DNA of 64,000 nucleotides. Origin: Candidatus Eiseniibacteriota bacterium (GTDB lineage Bacteria; Eisenbacteria; RBG-16-71-46; CAIMUX01; WJJG01). The position numbers were made by a program, and so were the translations under genes. The number at the start of each line of letters is the position of its first letter. The first letter of the stretch is position 1. The stretch spans positions 1 through 64,000 of the forward strand of contig JAGMBO010000019.1 in assembly GCA_023129715.1 (NCBI GenBank), read 5' to 3'. Below are positions 26,802-35,069 of this stretch, piece after piece. Below the pieces are notes generated by a model that worked only from the letters and a program-made list of their open reading frames with translations, was not told where the DNA came from and did no database searches.

Positions 26802-29800
26802 TCATGACGGCACTCCGGCCAGGGCCGCGCGGTCCCGTGCGCTTCCTTCCGCCGAGGGCCGCGCACCCCTGAGGCCTGCGGCGTGTTCGAGTAGCCCTCT
26901 GGCGTCTTCGAGCACCGCCTCGACGGTTCCCGGGGGCACCGGTTGTGTGGCCTCGCTGTACGCCCGAGCCAAACCGTCCGCCCGCGACACCAGCGCCGCC
27001 TGCTCGAGGCTCAGCAGACCTTGGGGAACCAGCCTCTCATACAGGAGTCGGGCCGAGGGAAGATCCTCCGTTTCCGTAGCGTCTGCCGTCATCGCCTGCA
27101 GGGCCGCGGTCATGCAGGCATGCCCCTGCGCAATCGCTTCGGCGCCGAGGCCGGCTGCTGCGAGCGTCCGCGCTGCTTCGAGCTTGCGTGCTGCCACGGC
27201 CAACCGCCGCCGCCGCTCGGCTTGCAGATCCGGTCGGCCCGCGGGTCGGTCCAGGAGCACGCGCGCCGAGGCAAAGGGAGACTCCTCGCCGAGCAAGGCC
27301 AGGCTCTCTACGGCCTGGGCCTCGACCACCACAATCCCGAGGCCGGCGGCCGCCTCGCGGGTTGTACGATCCACACGATCCACGAGCGCCACCGTCCGTC
27401 CCGAAGAGAGCGCCACCACCCGTCTCAGTCGAGGCCCTAGAAGATCGCCGATCTTGCGGACCGGGTCTGTTCCCTCTACCGGTGTGTCTGCCGGCCCGGA
27501 CGCCGGCGCGGAGTCGCCTCCCTCGGTCGCGGTCGCCGCCTTGCCGGCGGTCTGCGGGTCCCTCTCCTCGATCGGGGGCTTGCCGGGGACGGCCCCCGCA
27601 ACACCGGCATCGACTATGATCGGTTCTTCGCCCGGCTCCTCCTCGGACTCGAGCGCGAGCAGCGCGGCCCGCACGATCGCGAGACAGCTCGAAGGTGCCT
27701 CCACGGCGCTCTCCCGCGCGGACTGATCGAGCGCCGCGCTGAAGAGGGCGCGCTTCGACTGGAGGGTCGCTTCCAGTCCGCTCTCGAAAGAATCCTCCGA
27801 AACCAGCAACAGGACATTGACCGGCTCGGTCTGGCCATGTCGGTGGATCCGTCCGATGCGTTGATCCAAGACAGCGGGGTTCCAGGGGAGCTCGAGAATG
27901 ATCATCGTACTCACGAACTGGAGGTTGAGTCCCAGGCCGCCCGCGTCGGTGGAGAAGAAGATCTTGCACTCCGGGTCGTCCCGGAAGCGCTCGATCAAAG
28001 CCCCGCGCTTCGCCGAAGGCACACCGCCATGGAGCCGCACGAAGGGGATTCCCAGTCGTTCGGCCCTCTGAGCCGCGAGGCGGCAGAACTTCTCCCACTC
28101 GCTGAAGACGATGACCTTGCGCCCGCGATCGAGACACAGGTCACGGATGAGTTGCTCAAACTCGTCGAGCTTGGGAGACCCGACCGTCTCCTTGTCGACC
28201 AACCCAGCCGCGTTGCAGGCCATCCGTGCGTTCTGCATGGCCATGAAGAGCCGCTTCTCCTCCACCGGCGACAGCGGCCGTTTCTCCGCGAGGGCCGCAT
28301 AGCGCGCCGCGGTCGCGACCGCCTCCTGCATGAGGTCCATCTGTTTTGCTGTCAGCTCCACGCTGATCCGCGAGTCGATCCGGTCCGGAAGCTGGAGCCT
28401 GACCTCCTCCTTGGTTCGGCGGAGGAGGGTCGGCGCGATCCGCCGCCGCAGCTCATCGAGGTTCTTGTAGCCCCGGATCCGACTCTTTCCCTCATCCCGG
28501 ACGACGAAACTCTCGTTGTACGCCCACAAGGGCCCCATGATCCTCCGGTCGACGATCTGCATCACGCTGTAGAGGTCATCGAGTCGATTTTGCAGAGGGG
28601 TTCCGGTCAACACGAACGCGTAGGGAATCTCGATGCTCTTGATCGCCTCGGCGGTCTTCGTCCGCCAGTTGCGGATTCGTTGGGCCTCGTCGAGGATGAG
28701 CAGGTCTGGCGCGAGGTCGCGAATGCCCTTCCGGTCCCTCAAGACCAGCTCGTAGTTGGCGATCGTGAAGGGCGCCTGACGCCGGTATTGGGCGAGCCGG
28801 TGGGCAACTCCGCCGCCGACGATCTGACAATCGATTCCCGTGAAGCGCTTGATCTCGGAGGCCCACTGCGCCTTGAGCGACGCCGGGCAGACCACCAGTG
28901 CCCGGTGGATCTCACCGCGGTCCCAGAGCACTCGTGCGGCGGCGATCGCCTGCACGGTTTTGCCGAGTCCCATGTCGTCGCCCAGGAGGGCGCGACCGCT
29001 GGCGGCGAGAAAGGCGGTACCTTCCACTTGGAACGGGTAGAGGTCGACCTGCATGCCGGGGATGCTCCCTCCGGCGGTCAGCAGCTGGCGACTGACCTCC
29101 TCCTTGCGGCGCGCTGCCCTGCGCTCTGCCGCTACGCGACCGGAGAACTCCACGACGTCGCGGTAGATGACCGCCTTCCTCAAGCGTCGCGCGCTGGCCA
29201 GCAGCTCCGGCAGGTCCTCGACCGGATCACCGCGGAAGTACCCTTCCGAGTCGAAATGCTCGTGGGCCAGCTTGGCGAGAGCCGGGGTCGGTCGCGGGGG
29301 TAGCCTCAATCGAATGCGGGGGACATCCCTTCGATCGACGAGGATCTGTCCAACTGCGGGAGGTTGCGCAGCGGCCTTCGCGAACTTCCGCCTGCTCCGT
29401 CTCCGCAGCGCGGTCAGGACGGCTTCGACGTGTTTGCAGGTCCCGAGCGTACAAGTGGCGAAGTCGAGGCAGGTACACTGGTTCACCGGCGTGGAAAGCG
29501 ATCGGATCTCGACCTCGTAGGCCTTCTCGGACGGGGAGCGGACCTCGAAGGTCCCGAAGAAGTCGTGAGCGTCGCGCCGGATGACCTTGAAACCTCCCTT
29601 GGCGCCGCGCCTCCGCCGAACCTCGACCTCCTCCTGCTCCAGGGACGCCAGGCGGCCCTTCCGTTGCGCAGGGGAGTCGGGCCGGTCTGCGGCGAAGTCG
29701 GATCGCTCAACACGTGAGCCCGGCCGCCCGGCAACCGGGTCGACCCACCCCAAGTGCACCGCCAACGTGGCAATGGCGTGCTTGCAGAAGGGCTCCCAGT

Positions 29801-30047
29801 CGAAGGGGCAGGTGCAGGAGGGGAGGATCTCGTCGCCGTCGTACTCCAGATTGACCAGGTACGGTTCGCGGCGGGTTCCCTCGACGCGCGCCTCGAGCCG
29901 GCCATCTGTCTCGACGAGATCGGTCACCCGGCCCGCGCGAGCATAGACCAGACCGCGGCGGACAATCCGCTCGCTGGCCAGGTCGAAGAGATCGTGCTCG
30001 TCGAAATGAGTGCCATCCGGGATGAACTGTGGGGTAGCGGTTGCCAT
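26802..30047 (-). CDS. SWIM-zinc-finger SNF2-family helicase
   Basis: The 1081-residue protein has two SWIM-type zinc motifs, SCTCPFDWEPFCKHA near 77-91 and CTCLDFATCTLGTCKHVE near 190-207. A full SNF2 engine follows: Walker A DDMGLGKTVQ near 355, LDEAQRIRN near 452, VLTGTPLQNRLDDL near 478, STDAGGLGLNL near 700, and GRIHRHGQ near 736. The C-terminal 300 residues are rich in Ala, Glu and Pro and have no known fold. Such SWIM/SNF2 proteins are widespread in bacteria and are probably DNA translocases; a direct defence role is not established. It stands alone, and three 13-base repeats lie just upstream of its start. Confidence 0.88.
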   Translation of the reverse strand: MATATPQFIPDGTHFDEHDLFDLASERIVRRGLVYARAGRVTDLVETDGRLEARVEGTRREPYLVNLEYDGDEILPSCTCPFDWEPFCKHAIATLAVHLGWVDPVAGRPGSRVERSDFAADRPDSPAQRKGRLASLEQEEVEVRRRRGAKGGFKVIRRDAHDFFGTFEVRSPSEKAYEVEIRSLSTPVNQCTCLDFATCTLGTCKHVEAVLTALRRRSRRKFAKAAAQPPAVGQILVDRRDVPRIRLRLPPRPTPALAKLAHEHFDSEGYFRGDPVEDLPELLASARRLRKAVIYRDVVEFSGRVAAERRAARRKEEVSRQLLTAGGSIPGMQVDLYPFQVEGTAFLAASGRALLGDDMGLGKTVQAIAAARVLWDRGEIHRALVVCPASLKAQWASEIKRFTGIDCQIVGGGVAHRLAQYRRQAPFTIANYELVLRDRKGIRDLAPDLLILDEAQRIRNWRTKTAEAIKSIEIPYAFVLTGTPLQNRLDDLYSVMQIVDRRIMGPLWAYNESFVVRDEGKSRIRGYKNLDELRRRIAPTLLRRTKEEVRLQLPDRIDSRISVELTAKQMDLMQEAVATAARYAALAEKRPLSPVEEKRLFMAMQNARMACNAAGLVDKETVGSPKLDEFEQLIRDLCLDRGRKVIVFSEWEKFCRLAAQRAERLGIPFVRLHGGVPSAKRGALIERFRDDPECKIFFSTDAGGLGLNLQFVSTMIILELPWNPAVLDQRIGRIHRHGQTEPVNVLLLVSEDSFESGLEATLQSKRALFSAALDQSARESAVEAPSSCLAIVRAALLALESEEEPGEEPIIVDAGVAGAVPGKPPIEERDPQTAGKAATATEGGDSAPASGPADTPVEGTDPVRKIGDLLGPRLRRVVALSSGRTVALVDRVDRTTREAAAGLGIVVVEAQAVESLALLGEESPFASARVLLDRPAGRPDLQAERRRRLAVAARKLEAARTLAAAGLGAEAIAQGHACMTAALQAMTADATETEDLPSARLLYERLVPQGLLSLEQAALVSRADGLARAYSEATQPVPPGTVEAVLEDARGLLEHAAGLRGARPSAEGSARDRAALAGVPS

Positions 30048-30066
30048 TGTGCCTCCGATTCAAGCC

Positions 30067-30105
30067 GGTAATGCGTTGGGGTAATGCGTCAGAGTAATGC
30101 GGCCG
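30067..30105. repeat. three 13-base direct repeats upstream of the SWIM/SNF2 gene
   Basis: The motif GTAATGCG recurs with a 13-base period: GTAATGCGTTGGG, GTAATGCGTCAGA, GTAATGCGGCCGA. The array starts about 20 bases upstream of the ATG of the minus-strand helicase gene, so it lies in its leader or promoter. Regularly spaced repeats suggest cooperative binding of a regulator, but could be a simple slippage product. Confidence 0.6.
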
Positions 30106-30192
30106 ATTGATGCCACGCAATGCGCAACTTCCCTCGCTTGCGCCCGGCAGAGCGCCAACCTGAGCGCATTCCGCAGCCGGAACCAACGGGCC

Positions 30193-30300
30193 ATGCAGCC
30201 AGCACGGTCGCACGTCTCAGTGGGAGGGTCGGCACAACCGACGGCAGGCCGGAAGGTCACCTTGTTCATGAAGCTGTTCTGGGGCCGCATCGATATCGAC
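30193..30300 (+). pseudogene. fragment of a TOTE-type primase-helicase gene
   Basis: Thirty-six codons here (QPARSHVSVGG, then GRKVTLFMKLFWGRIDI) align with residues near 55-90 of the intact protein encoded at 32355-34883 (QPVQRATVSAR, then EQKVALFMELFRGRTDV), with roughly half the positions identical. The match stops sharply at about 30297-30300, where an attC-like element begins. Upstream codons show no clear match. This is debris of a second gene copy cut at the cassette boundary. Confidence 0.7.
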
Positions 30301-30418
30301 AGGCATGACCTGTGGGCGTGGCCGGCGCGGCCCTGGCCCGGCAGGGCGGTGCCGGAGGCGCCCGAGCATCAGTAGCCAGGGGCGTGACGGACCGCCCGTC
30401 AGGTCAATGCCCTTAGCA
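30297..30418 (-). repeat. attC-like recombination site A
   Basis: Its ends pair as an imperfect hairpin: GGCATGACCTGTGGGCG at 30302-30318 faces CGCCCGTCAGGTCAATGCC at 30393-30411, with an inner GCCCTGGC/GCCAGGGGC pair. It shares long blocks with site B (GCGGCCCTGGCCCGGCAGG, and CCGCCCGTC near the other end). On the minus strand it begins TGCTAAG, 18 bases after the stop of the 70-residue gene. The outer box at the far end (GTCGATA) departs from the GTTRRRY consensus and coincides with the TOTE fragment junction. Confidence 0.65.
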
Positions 30419-30436
30419 CGATTCTGGCACGGGCGG

Positions 30437-30649
30437 TCAGTCTTTGGTGCGGCGAGATTGCTTGCGGGCGAGCTCGGCCAGAAGTCGCAGGGCATTGTTG
30501 ACGGACTCGGAGTCCTTATACAGCTGTGCGACATCCGGATCCAATAGGACGAGGTTGGTGCCCTTGGCGTAGGCCTTAGCATACTTGCCTCGGACTCCCT
30601 TGGAGAAGTCGTACTCCGCACGCATCTCGTCGTCATTCACCTTCTTCAT
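30437..30649 (-). CDS. small conserved protein, antitoxin-like
   Basis: The 70-residue product begins MKKVNDDEMRAEYDFSKGVR and continues GKYAKAYAKGTNLVLLDPDVA, DSESVNNALRLLAEL. This pattern is conserved in many bacteria as a short orphan or antitoxin-like protein; I recall the family but no proven function. The gene forms a cassette: 86 bases separate its start from the end of attC-like site B, and its stop lies 18 bases before attC-like site A. No toxin gene accompanies it inside the cassette. Confidence 0.75.
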   Translation of the reverse strand: MKKVNDDEMRAEYDFSKGVRGKYAKAYAKGTNLVLLDPDVAQLYKDSESVNNALRLLAELARKQSRRTKD

Positions 30650-30734
30650 AGCGCTTCTTCTCTCGCCTGGTTGCAGGGCGAGCGCTGATAATCCGAATCC
30701 GCTTGCCGTAAGAGGCTCGAGCCTTCGGTATGCG

Positions 30735-30865
30735 TGCTAACGAGCATTACCAGCGGGGGGTCATGACGCGGCCCTGGCCCGGCAGGACCGTACGGGGGAC
30801 ATCCGAGCTCCGCAGCCAGGGCGGACGTGACAGGGCCGCCCGTCTGGTGCATGCCCTGGCTGGAC
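30735..30865 (-). repeat. attC-like recombination site B
   Basis: Read on the minus strand, this 131-base element begins GTCCAGC and ends GTTAGCA, close to the RYYYAAC and GTTRRRY boxes of integron attC sites. Inside, GGGCATGCACCAGACGGGCG at the start pairs with CCCCCGCTGGTAATGCTC at the end, with the offset typical of attC L boxes. It follows the higA stop by 23 bases. Confidence 0.7.
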
Positions 30866-30888
30866 GATTCCCCTCCAGGTAATCAGGA

Positions 30889-31188
30889 CTAGCCCGCCTT
30901 GCGATACTGCCCAACTTCCTTCTTGAGACGGTCACCCAAACGGTCCGTTTCGACATCCAGTTCATAGTCCATTTGGAGCCCAAGCCAGAACTGGGGAGAC
31001 ATCCTGAAGTAACGAGCCAAACGAAGGGCCGTATCCGCGGTGAGGGCACGCTTGCCGAGTACAATCTCGTTGACGCGACGAGGGGAGACGCCAACATCGC
31101 GTGCCAGCTGATTCTGACTCAGCTCCATCGGCTTGAGGAACTCCTCAAGGAGGATCTCGCCAGGATGGACGGGATCTAGCTTTCTCAT
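30889..31188 (-). CDS. higA: HigA-family antitoxin
   Basis: The 99-residue protein is a HigA/VapI-type XRE helix-turn-helix antitoxin: RKLDPVHPGEILLEEFLKP, then LSQNQLARDVGVS as the first helices and RVNEIVLGKRALTADTALRLARYF as recognition region, ending MSPQFWLGLQMDYELD. It neutralises HigB and represses the operon. ATG 31188 is preferred because it has AGGTGG 4 bases upstream; a GTG two codons earlier lies inside that site. It follows higB by 11 bases, the toxin-first order typical of higBA. Both genes make up one cassette between attC-like sites C and B. Confidence 0.9.
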   Translation of the reverse strand: MRKLDPVHPGEILLEEFLKPMELSQNQLARDVGVSPRRVNEIVLGKRALTADTALRLARYFRMSPQFWLGLQMDYELDVETDRLGDRLKKEVGQYRKAG

Positions 31189-31199
31189 TGCCACCTAAA

Positions 31200-31487
31200 T
31201 CACCCCTTATGATAGTCGACGATCTCTACGTCGTGGGCGTCACCTCGTTCCCACCGGAAACAGATGCGCCATTGGTTGTTGATCCGGATACTGTGCTGAC
31301 CTTGGCGGTCGCCCTTCAGAGCCTCCAGGCGATTTGCCGGAGGCACGCGTAAGTCCTGTAATGTCTCGGCCCTATTGAGCATCCGGAGCTTTCTCAGGGC
31401 ACCGCGTTGGATCTCTGGCGGCATTCGTCGAATAGGCTGCCGATTGAAGAGCGCTCCAGCGTCCCGTGACCGAAAAGATCGGATCAT
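31200..31487 (-). CDS. higB: HigB-family toxin (RelE/ParE fold, ribosome-dependent mRNA endonuclease)
   Basis: The 95-residue protein starts MIRSFRSRDAGALF and has the HigB signatures ALRKLRMLNRAETLQDLRVPP, NRLEALKGDRQGQHSIRIN and NQWRICFRW. HigB toxins cut mRNA on the ribosome. The family's conserved C-terminal DVEIVDYH is present, so the toxin looks intact. The AT-rich stretch at 31488-31520 (with TTATTCGTTATAGGAT on the minus strand) is the likely promoter and HigA-binding region. The gene lies 78 bases after the boundary of attC-like site C. Confidence 0.9.
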   Translation of the reverse strand: MIRSFRSRDAGALFNRQPIRRMPPEIQRGALRKLRMLNRAETLQDLRVPPANRLEALKGDRQGQHSIRINNQWRICFRWERGDAHDVEIVDYHKG

Positions 31488-31564
31488 AAGCTCATCCTAT
31501 AACGAATAACGTCATAAGTCAAGCCCGGGTTCCTCAGAAATCGTGCACGGCCATCCTTGATATC

Positions 31565-31676
31565 GTCCAACGTGATGTTCAGCAACCGGGGCAGGCCGAG
31601 CGAAGCCCGGCCACGGCGCGCGCTTGGCGCAAGCCAGATGCGTGCCGGCCGACCCCGGCTGCTGCAACGCTTAGCT
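31565..31676 (-). repeat. attC-like recombination site C
   Basis: The two ends form a long hairpin: on the plus strand GTTCAGCAACCGGGG (31577 on) faces CCCCGGCTGCTGCAAC (to 31668). On the minus strand the element begins AGCTAAG and ends GTTGGAC, an exact GTTRRRY box. It overlaps the stop codon of the ribbon-helix-helix antitoxin, as attC sites of compact cassettes often do. Length is 112 bases. Confidence 0.68.
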
Positions 31677-31856
31677 ATGCCTGCGCTTCCGGGCACTTGC
31701 CTTCCGCAGTTCATGCTCTATTCGCTCGGCCAAGAACATCCTTAGCAGGGATTGATACGGAACATCCCGCTTGTTGGCAAGTAGCTTCAGCTCTCTGAGC
31801 ATCGGTTCTGGAAGGCGCAGGGAGATTGTCTTGAGCGTCGGCTTGAGCTGTGGCAT
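31671..31856 (-). CDS. ribbon-helix-helix (CopG/BrnA-like) antitoxin, start uncertain
   Basis: The 61 codons from ATG 31856 encode LKTISLRLPEPMLRELKLLA, then KRDVPYQSLLRMFLAERIEHEL: a ribbon-helix-helix DNA-binding antitoxin. The same frame runs on upstream to about 31946 and encodes KFASEDAEREFWARTDATDF and IDWSQA, which is the conserved N-terminal half of this antitoxin family. No ATG, GTG or TTG precedes that half in frame, so either the original start has been lost or an unusual codon is used. No toxin gene is adjacent. The stop lies within attC-like site C. Confidence 0.7.
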   Translation of the reverse strand: MPQLKPTLKTISLRLPEPMLRELKLLANKRDVPYQSLLRMFLAERIEHELRKASARKRRHS

Positions 31857-31946
31857 TGGCGGGGTCCGTGCCTGGCTCCAGTCAATGAAGTCAGTCGCGT
31901 CCGTTCTTGCCCAGAACTCGCGCTCGGCATCTTCAGAGGCAAACTT

Positions 31947-32354
31947 GGGTGTCTGGCCAAACCAGAGGGTTTGCCTAGACAGCTGGCCTTGTCCCAGGAT
32001 GTCTGAAACGGGGGTCTCTACACGATAGGCACAACTGCCCGAAGCACTGGGTCAAGGAGGCGCCCGGGCCCCAGGCGCCAGCATGGAGATGAGCGCTCAA
32101 CTCCAAAATCTGATCTTGGAATTGACATGGCAAGGCCTAATCCCCATATTGCAAGCATGTTCCAGATACTCCTGACTCCCGCGCCGTAGACCGCCGCACC
32201 ATCCTCGCGTGGTTCCTGACATAGGAATCGGGAAGCCTGGTTCCGGGCGCGACGAGTGGATCCCGCGCCGAGGAGAGTCAGGGTTGAGCTCCAACGCAGA
32301 GCACAGGTTCAAGCCCACCCCTGCGGAGAGGTTCCGCAAGGCCAAGCTCACCGG
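31947..32354. other. gap before the TOTE gene
   Basis: No gene is visible in 408 bases. It holds the upstream side of the antitoxin cassette, possible outer boxes of a further degenerate cassette site (GCTCAAC at 32095-32101 and GTTGAGC near 32283) and the leader of the TOTE gene. I could not draw a convincing hairpin between those boxes. Confidence 0.4.
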
Positions 32355-34883
32355 ATGACGACGATGGCCTGCCGCGACGCGAAAGCCCTACGAGCGGAGC
32401 TTGCCCGCGCTGAAGAGCAGCTGGCCGTAATCGACGGCGAGCGTGAGCAGGTCGTACAACACATCTCCGAGCTGAAGGCCCGGCTGGCCGCCATTCAGCA
32501 TGCTGAACGGACGCAGCAGCCAGTACAGCGGGCCACCGTGTCGGCAAGGTCAGTCCGCTCAACGTCGGAGCAGAAGGTCGCCCTGTTCATGGAGCTGTTC
32601 CGAGGCCGCACCGACGTCTACCCGAAGCGCTGGGTCAACACCAAGAAGGGCACGAAGGGCTACTCACCTGCCTGCGCCAATGAGTGGGTACGTGGCGTGT
32701 GCGACAAGCCGCGCGTCAAATGCGGCGACTGCCCGAACCAGGCGTTTCTCCCGGTCACCAGGAAGACCATCTACGATCATCTCTGCGGGCGCCACGTCAT
32801 GGGCGTCTACCCGATGCTGAAGGACGAGACCTGCTGGTTCCTTGCCGCGGACTTCGATGGGGGCCACTGGCGCGATGACGTGGCCGCCTTCGTCGAAACC
32901 TGTCGGTGCAGGGACATACCGGCCGCAGTCGAACGTTCTCGTTCCGGGGACGGCGCTCACGTCTGGTTTTTCTTCCAGTCTCCGGTACCGGCGAGCACTG
33001 CACGCAAGATGGGCTGCTTTCTCATCACCGAGACAATGGCCGGACGGCACGAGCTGCCCATGTCCTCCTACGACCGCCTCTTTCCCAACCAGGACACCAT
33101 GCCGCGCGGGGGGTTCGGCAACCTGATCGCGCTCCCGTTTCAAGACGGTCCTCGCCGGCAGGGCAACTCGGTGTTCGTCGACGAGGCCTGGACACCGTAC
33201 CCGGACCAGTGGGCCTTTCTGGCCGCGGTGCACCGCCTGTCGCCCGGCGAAGTTGCGGCGCTCGCGGGCGCGGCCGCGGAGGAGGGACAGGTCATCGGCG
33301 TGCGGATGGGTGACCCCGCAGACGACGAGGAAAGCACCGCTCCGTGGATGCGCCCGCCGTCGCGGAGGAAACCCAGGCCCGCCATCACCGGGCCTTTCCC
33401 GGCTCGCATCCAGTGTGTCCTGTCCCAGCTCCTGTTCGTGGAGAAGGCGGGCCTGCCGTCGCCGCTCATCAACCAGATCAAGCGGCTGGCGGCCTTCCAG
33501 AACCCCGAGTTCTACAAGAGGCAGGCGATGCGCCTGTCCACCGCGCTCACCCCTCGTGTGATCAGCTGTGCCCATGATCACGCACAGCACGTCGGGCTTC
33601 CGCGCGGATGCGTTGCTGAACTTGGTAAGTTGCTCGGCGAGCTCGGCGTCGATCTCGCCGTCGATGACAAGCGCACGGACGGGGAGGCTCTGGATGTCCG
33701 CTTCCATGGGGAACTGACGCCAATCCAGGAACAGGCCGCCCAGGCCCTTCTCGAGCACGACATCGGGGTGTTCGTGGCCCCGCCGGGGTTCGGCAAGACC
33801 GTCGTGGGCGCGAACCTGGTTGCGCGTCGCGGTCGCAGCGCACTCGTGCTCGTCCATCGAACCCAGCTGCTTGAGCAGTGGATCACCCAGCTCGCGACCT
33901 TCCTGGACCTCGCCCCCAAGGAGATCGGCAGGATCGGGGCCGGCAGCCGCAAGCCGAACGGCCACCTCGACGTGGCCATGATCCAGAGCCTTGTTCGCAA
34001 GGGCCAGGTGGATGACATCGTGGCCAACTACGGCCACGTGATCGTGGACGAGTGCCATCACGTGCCCGCGGTCTCGTTCGAGCGGGTCATGCGCGAGGTG
34101 AGAGCCCGGCACATCGCGGGCCTGACCGCGACCCCGCTCCGGCGCGACGGTCACCACCCGATCCTGCGGCTGCAACTCGGGCCCGTGCGGTTCACGATCG
34201 ATGCCAGGCACCAGGCAGCCGTGCGGTCCTTCGCGCACAAGCTGATCGTGCGGGATACTGACTTCCGGCCGGCGGGTGACACGACGGATGCCGGAATCCA
34301 GGAGATCTACCGCCAGCTCGCCTGCGACGAGCGTCGGAATGGGATCATCCTCGATGACGTCATCCAGGCGCTGGAGGAGCGGCGCTCGCCCATCCTGCTC
34401 ACAGAACGGCGGGATCACCTGGAGTACTTCGCGGAGCGTCTCCGTGGCCTGACCCGAAACCTGATCATTCTCCTGGGTGGCATGAAGTCCAAGGAACGTC
34501 GCGCGGCGATCGAACGGCTCGCGAGCATTCCGGAGTCCGAGGAGCGCCTCATTCTAGCGACGGGCAGGTTCATCGGCGAGGGCTTCGACGACGCCCGCCT
34601 CGACACGCTCTTTCTCGCGCTGCCGGTTTCTTGGAAGGGCACGTTGGTGCAGTACGCGGGGCGTTTGCACCGCAAGCACCACGCCAAGACCGAGGTCCGG
34701 ATCATGGACTATGTGGACCGCAGGGTTCCCATGCTCGCCAGGATGTTCGCGAAGCGGATGAGAGGCTACCGGGCCATGGGCTATGCGGTGAGCGATTACG
34801 TTGCCCCGGAGCCGGTGGAAGACGACTACGTGCTCGAGTACGACGAAGATGCGCTGAGGGATCTGGACAGCGACTTCTCGTGA
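32355..34883 (+). CDS. TOTE-type archaeo-eukaryotic primase plus SF2 helicase
   Basis: This 842-residue protein has a coiled-coil start (about 5-55). An archaeo-eukaryotic primase domain follows: EQKVALFMELFRGRTDVYPK, ADFDGGHW near 163 with the metal-binding Asp pair, RSRSGDGAHVWFFF near 195 and SYDRLFPNQD near 237. An SF2 helicase comes next: Walker A PPGFGKTVV near 475, VDECHHVP near 563, GLTATPLRRDGHHP near 588, and GRFIGEGFDDARLDTLFL near 737. The architecture matches the primase-helicase of TOTE (transposon-encoded) conflict systems. ATG 32355 is the likely start; no strong ribosome site is seen. No nuclease partner is adjacent, but a cassette array and a broken copy lie directly upstream. 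Confidence 0.87.
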   Translation: MTTMACRDAKALRAELARAEEQLAVIDGEREQVVQHISELKARLAAIQHAERTQQPVQRATVSARSVRSTSEQKVALFMELFRGRTDVYPKRWVNTKKGTKGYSPACANEWVRGVCDKPRVKCGDCPNQAFLPVTRKTIYDHLCGRHVMGVYPMLKDETCWFLAADFDGGHWRDDVAAFVETCRCRDIPAAVERSRSGDGAHVWFFFQSPVPASTARKMGCFLITETMAGRHELPMSSYDRLFPNQDTMPRGGFGNLIALPFQDGPRRQGNSVFVDEAWTPYPDQWAFLAAVHRLSPGEVAALAGAAAEEGQVIGVRMGDPADDEESTAPWMRPPSRRKPRPAITGPFPARIQCVLSQLLFVEKAGLPSPLINQIKRLAAFQNPEFYKRQAMRLSTALTPRVISCAHDHAQHVGLPRGCVAELGKLLGELGVDLAVDDKRTDGEALDVRFHGELTPIQEQAAQALLEHDIGVFVAPPGFGKTVVGANLVARRGRSALVLVHRTQLLEQWITQLATFLDLAPKEIGRIGAGSRKPNGHLDVAMIQSLVRKGQVDDIVANYGHVIVDECHHVPAVSFERVMREVRARHIAGLTATPLRRDGHHPILRLQLGPVRFTIDARHQAAVRSFAHKLIVRDTDFRPAGDTTDAGIQEIYRQLACDERRNGIILDDVIQALEERRSPILLTERRDHLEYFAERLRGLTRNLIILLGGMKSKERRAAIERLASIPESEERLILATGRFIGEGFDDARLDTLFLALPVSWKGTLVQYAGRLHRKHHAKTEVRIMDYVDRRVPMLARMFAKRMRGYRAMGYAVSDYVAPEPVEDDYVLEYDEDALRDLDSDFS

Positions 34884-35069
34884 ACATGTCGCGCTGGTTC
34901 ATGCGTTCCGGTGCTAGCCAGGCGAGCAGCTCGGACATTAGAGGATTGGGACAGCATCGAGCGAAGGGAATGACGGCCAAGGCCTTGCCATGCTCACCTC
35001 GTCGGCGCTATCGTTGAGCCTGGATCCGAAGCCAAGCCGATGCGATCGTGAGCGACGGAGGGCAAGTCA

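Noticed and set aside
31484-31714. 76-residue minus-strand frame between higB and the antitoxin
   Set aside because: Most of it lies inside the attC-like hairpin and its composition follows the palindrome; the final 30 codons have no recognised family.
32095-32290. Fourth attC-like site
   Set aside because: Boxes GCTCAAC and GTTGAGC exist, but they are 195 bases apart and no inner stem could be drawn.
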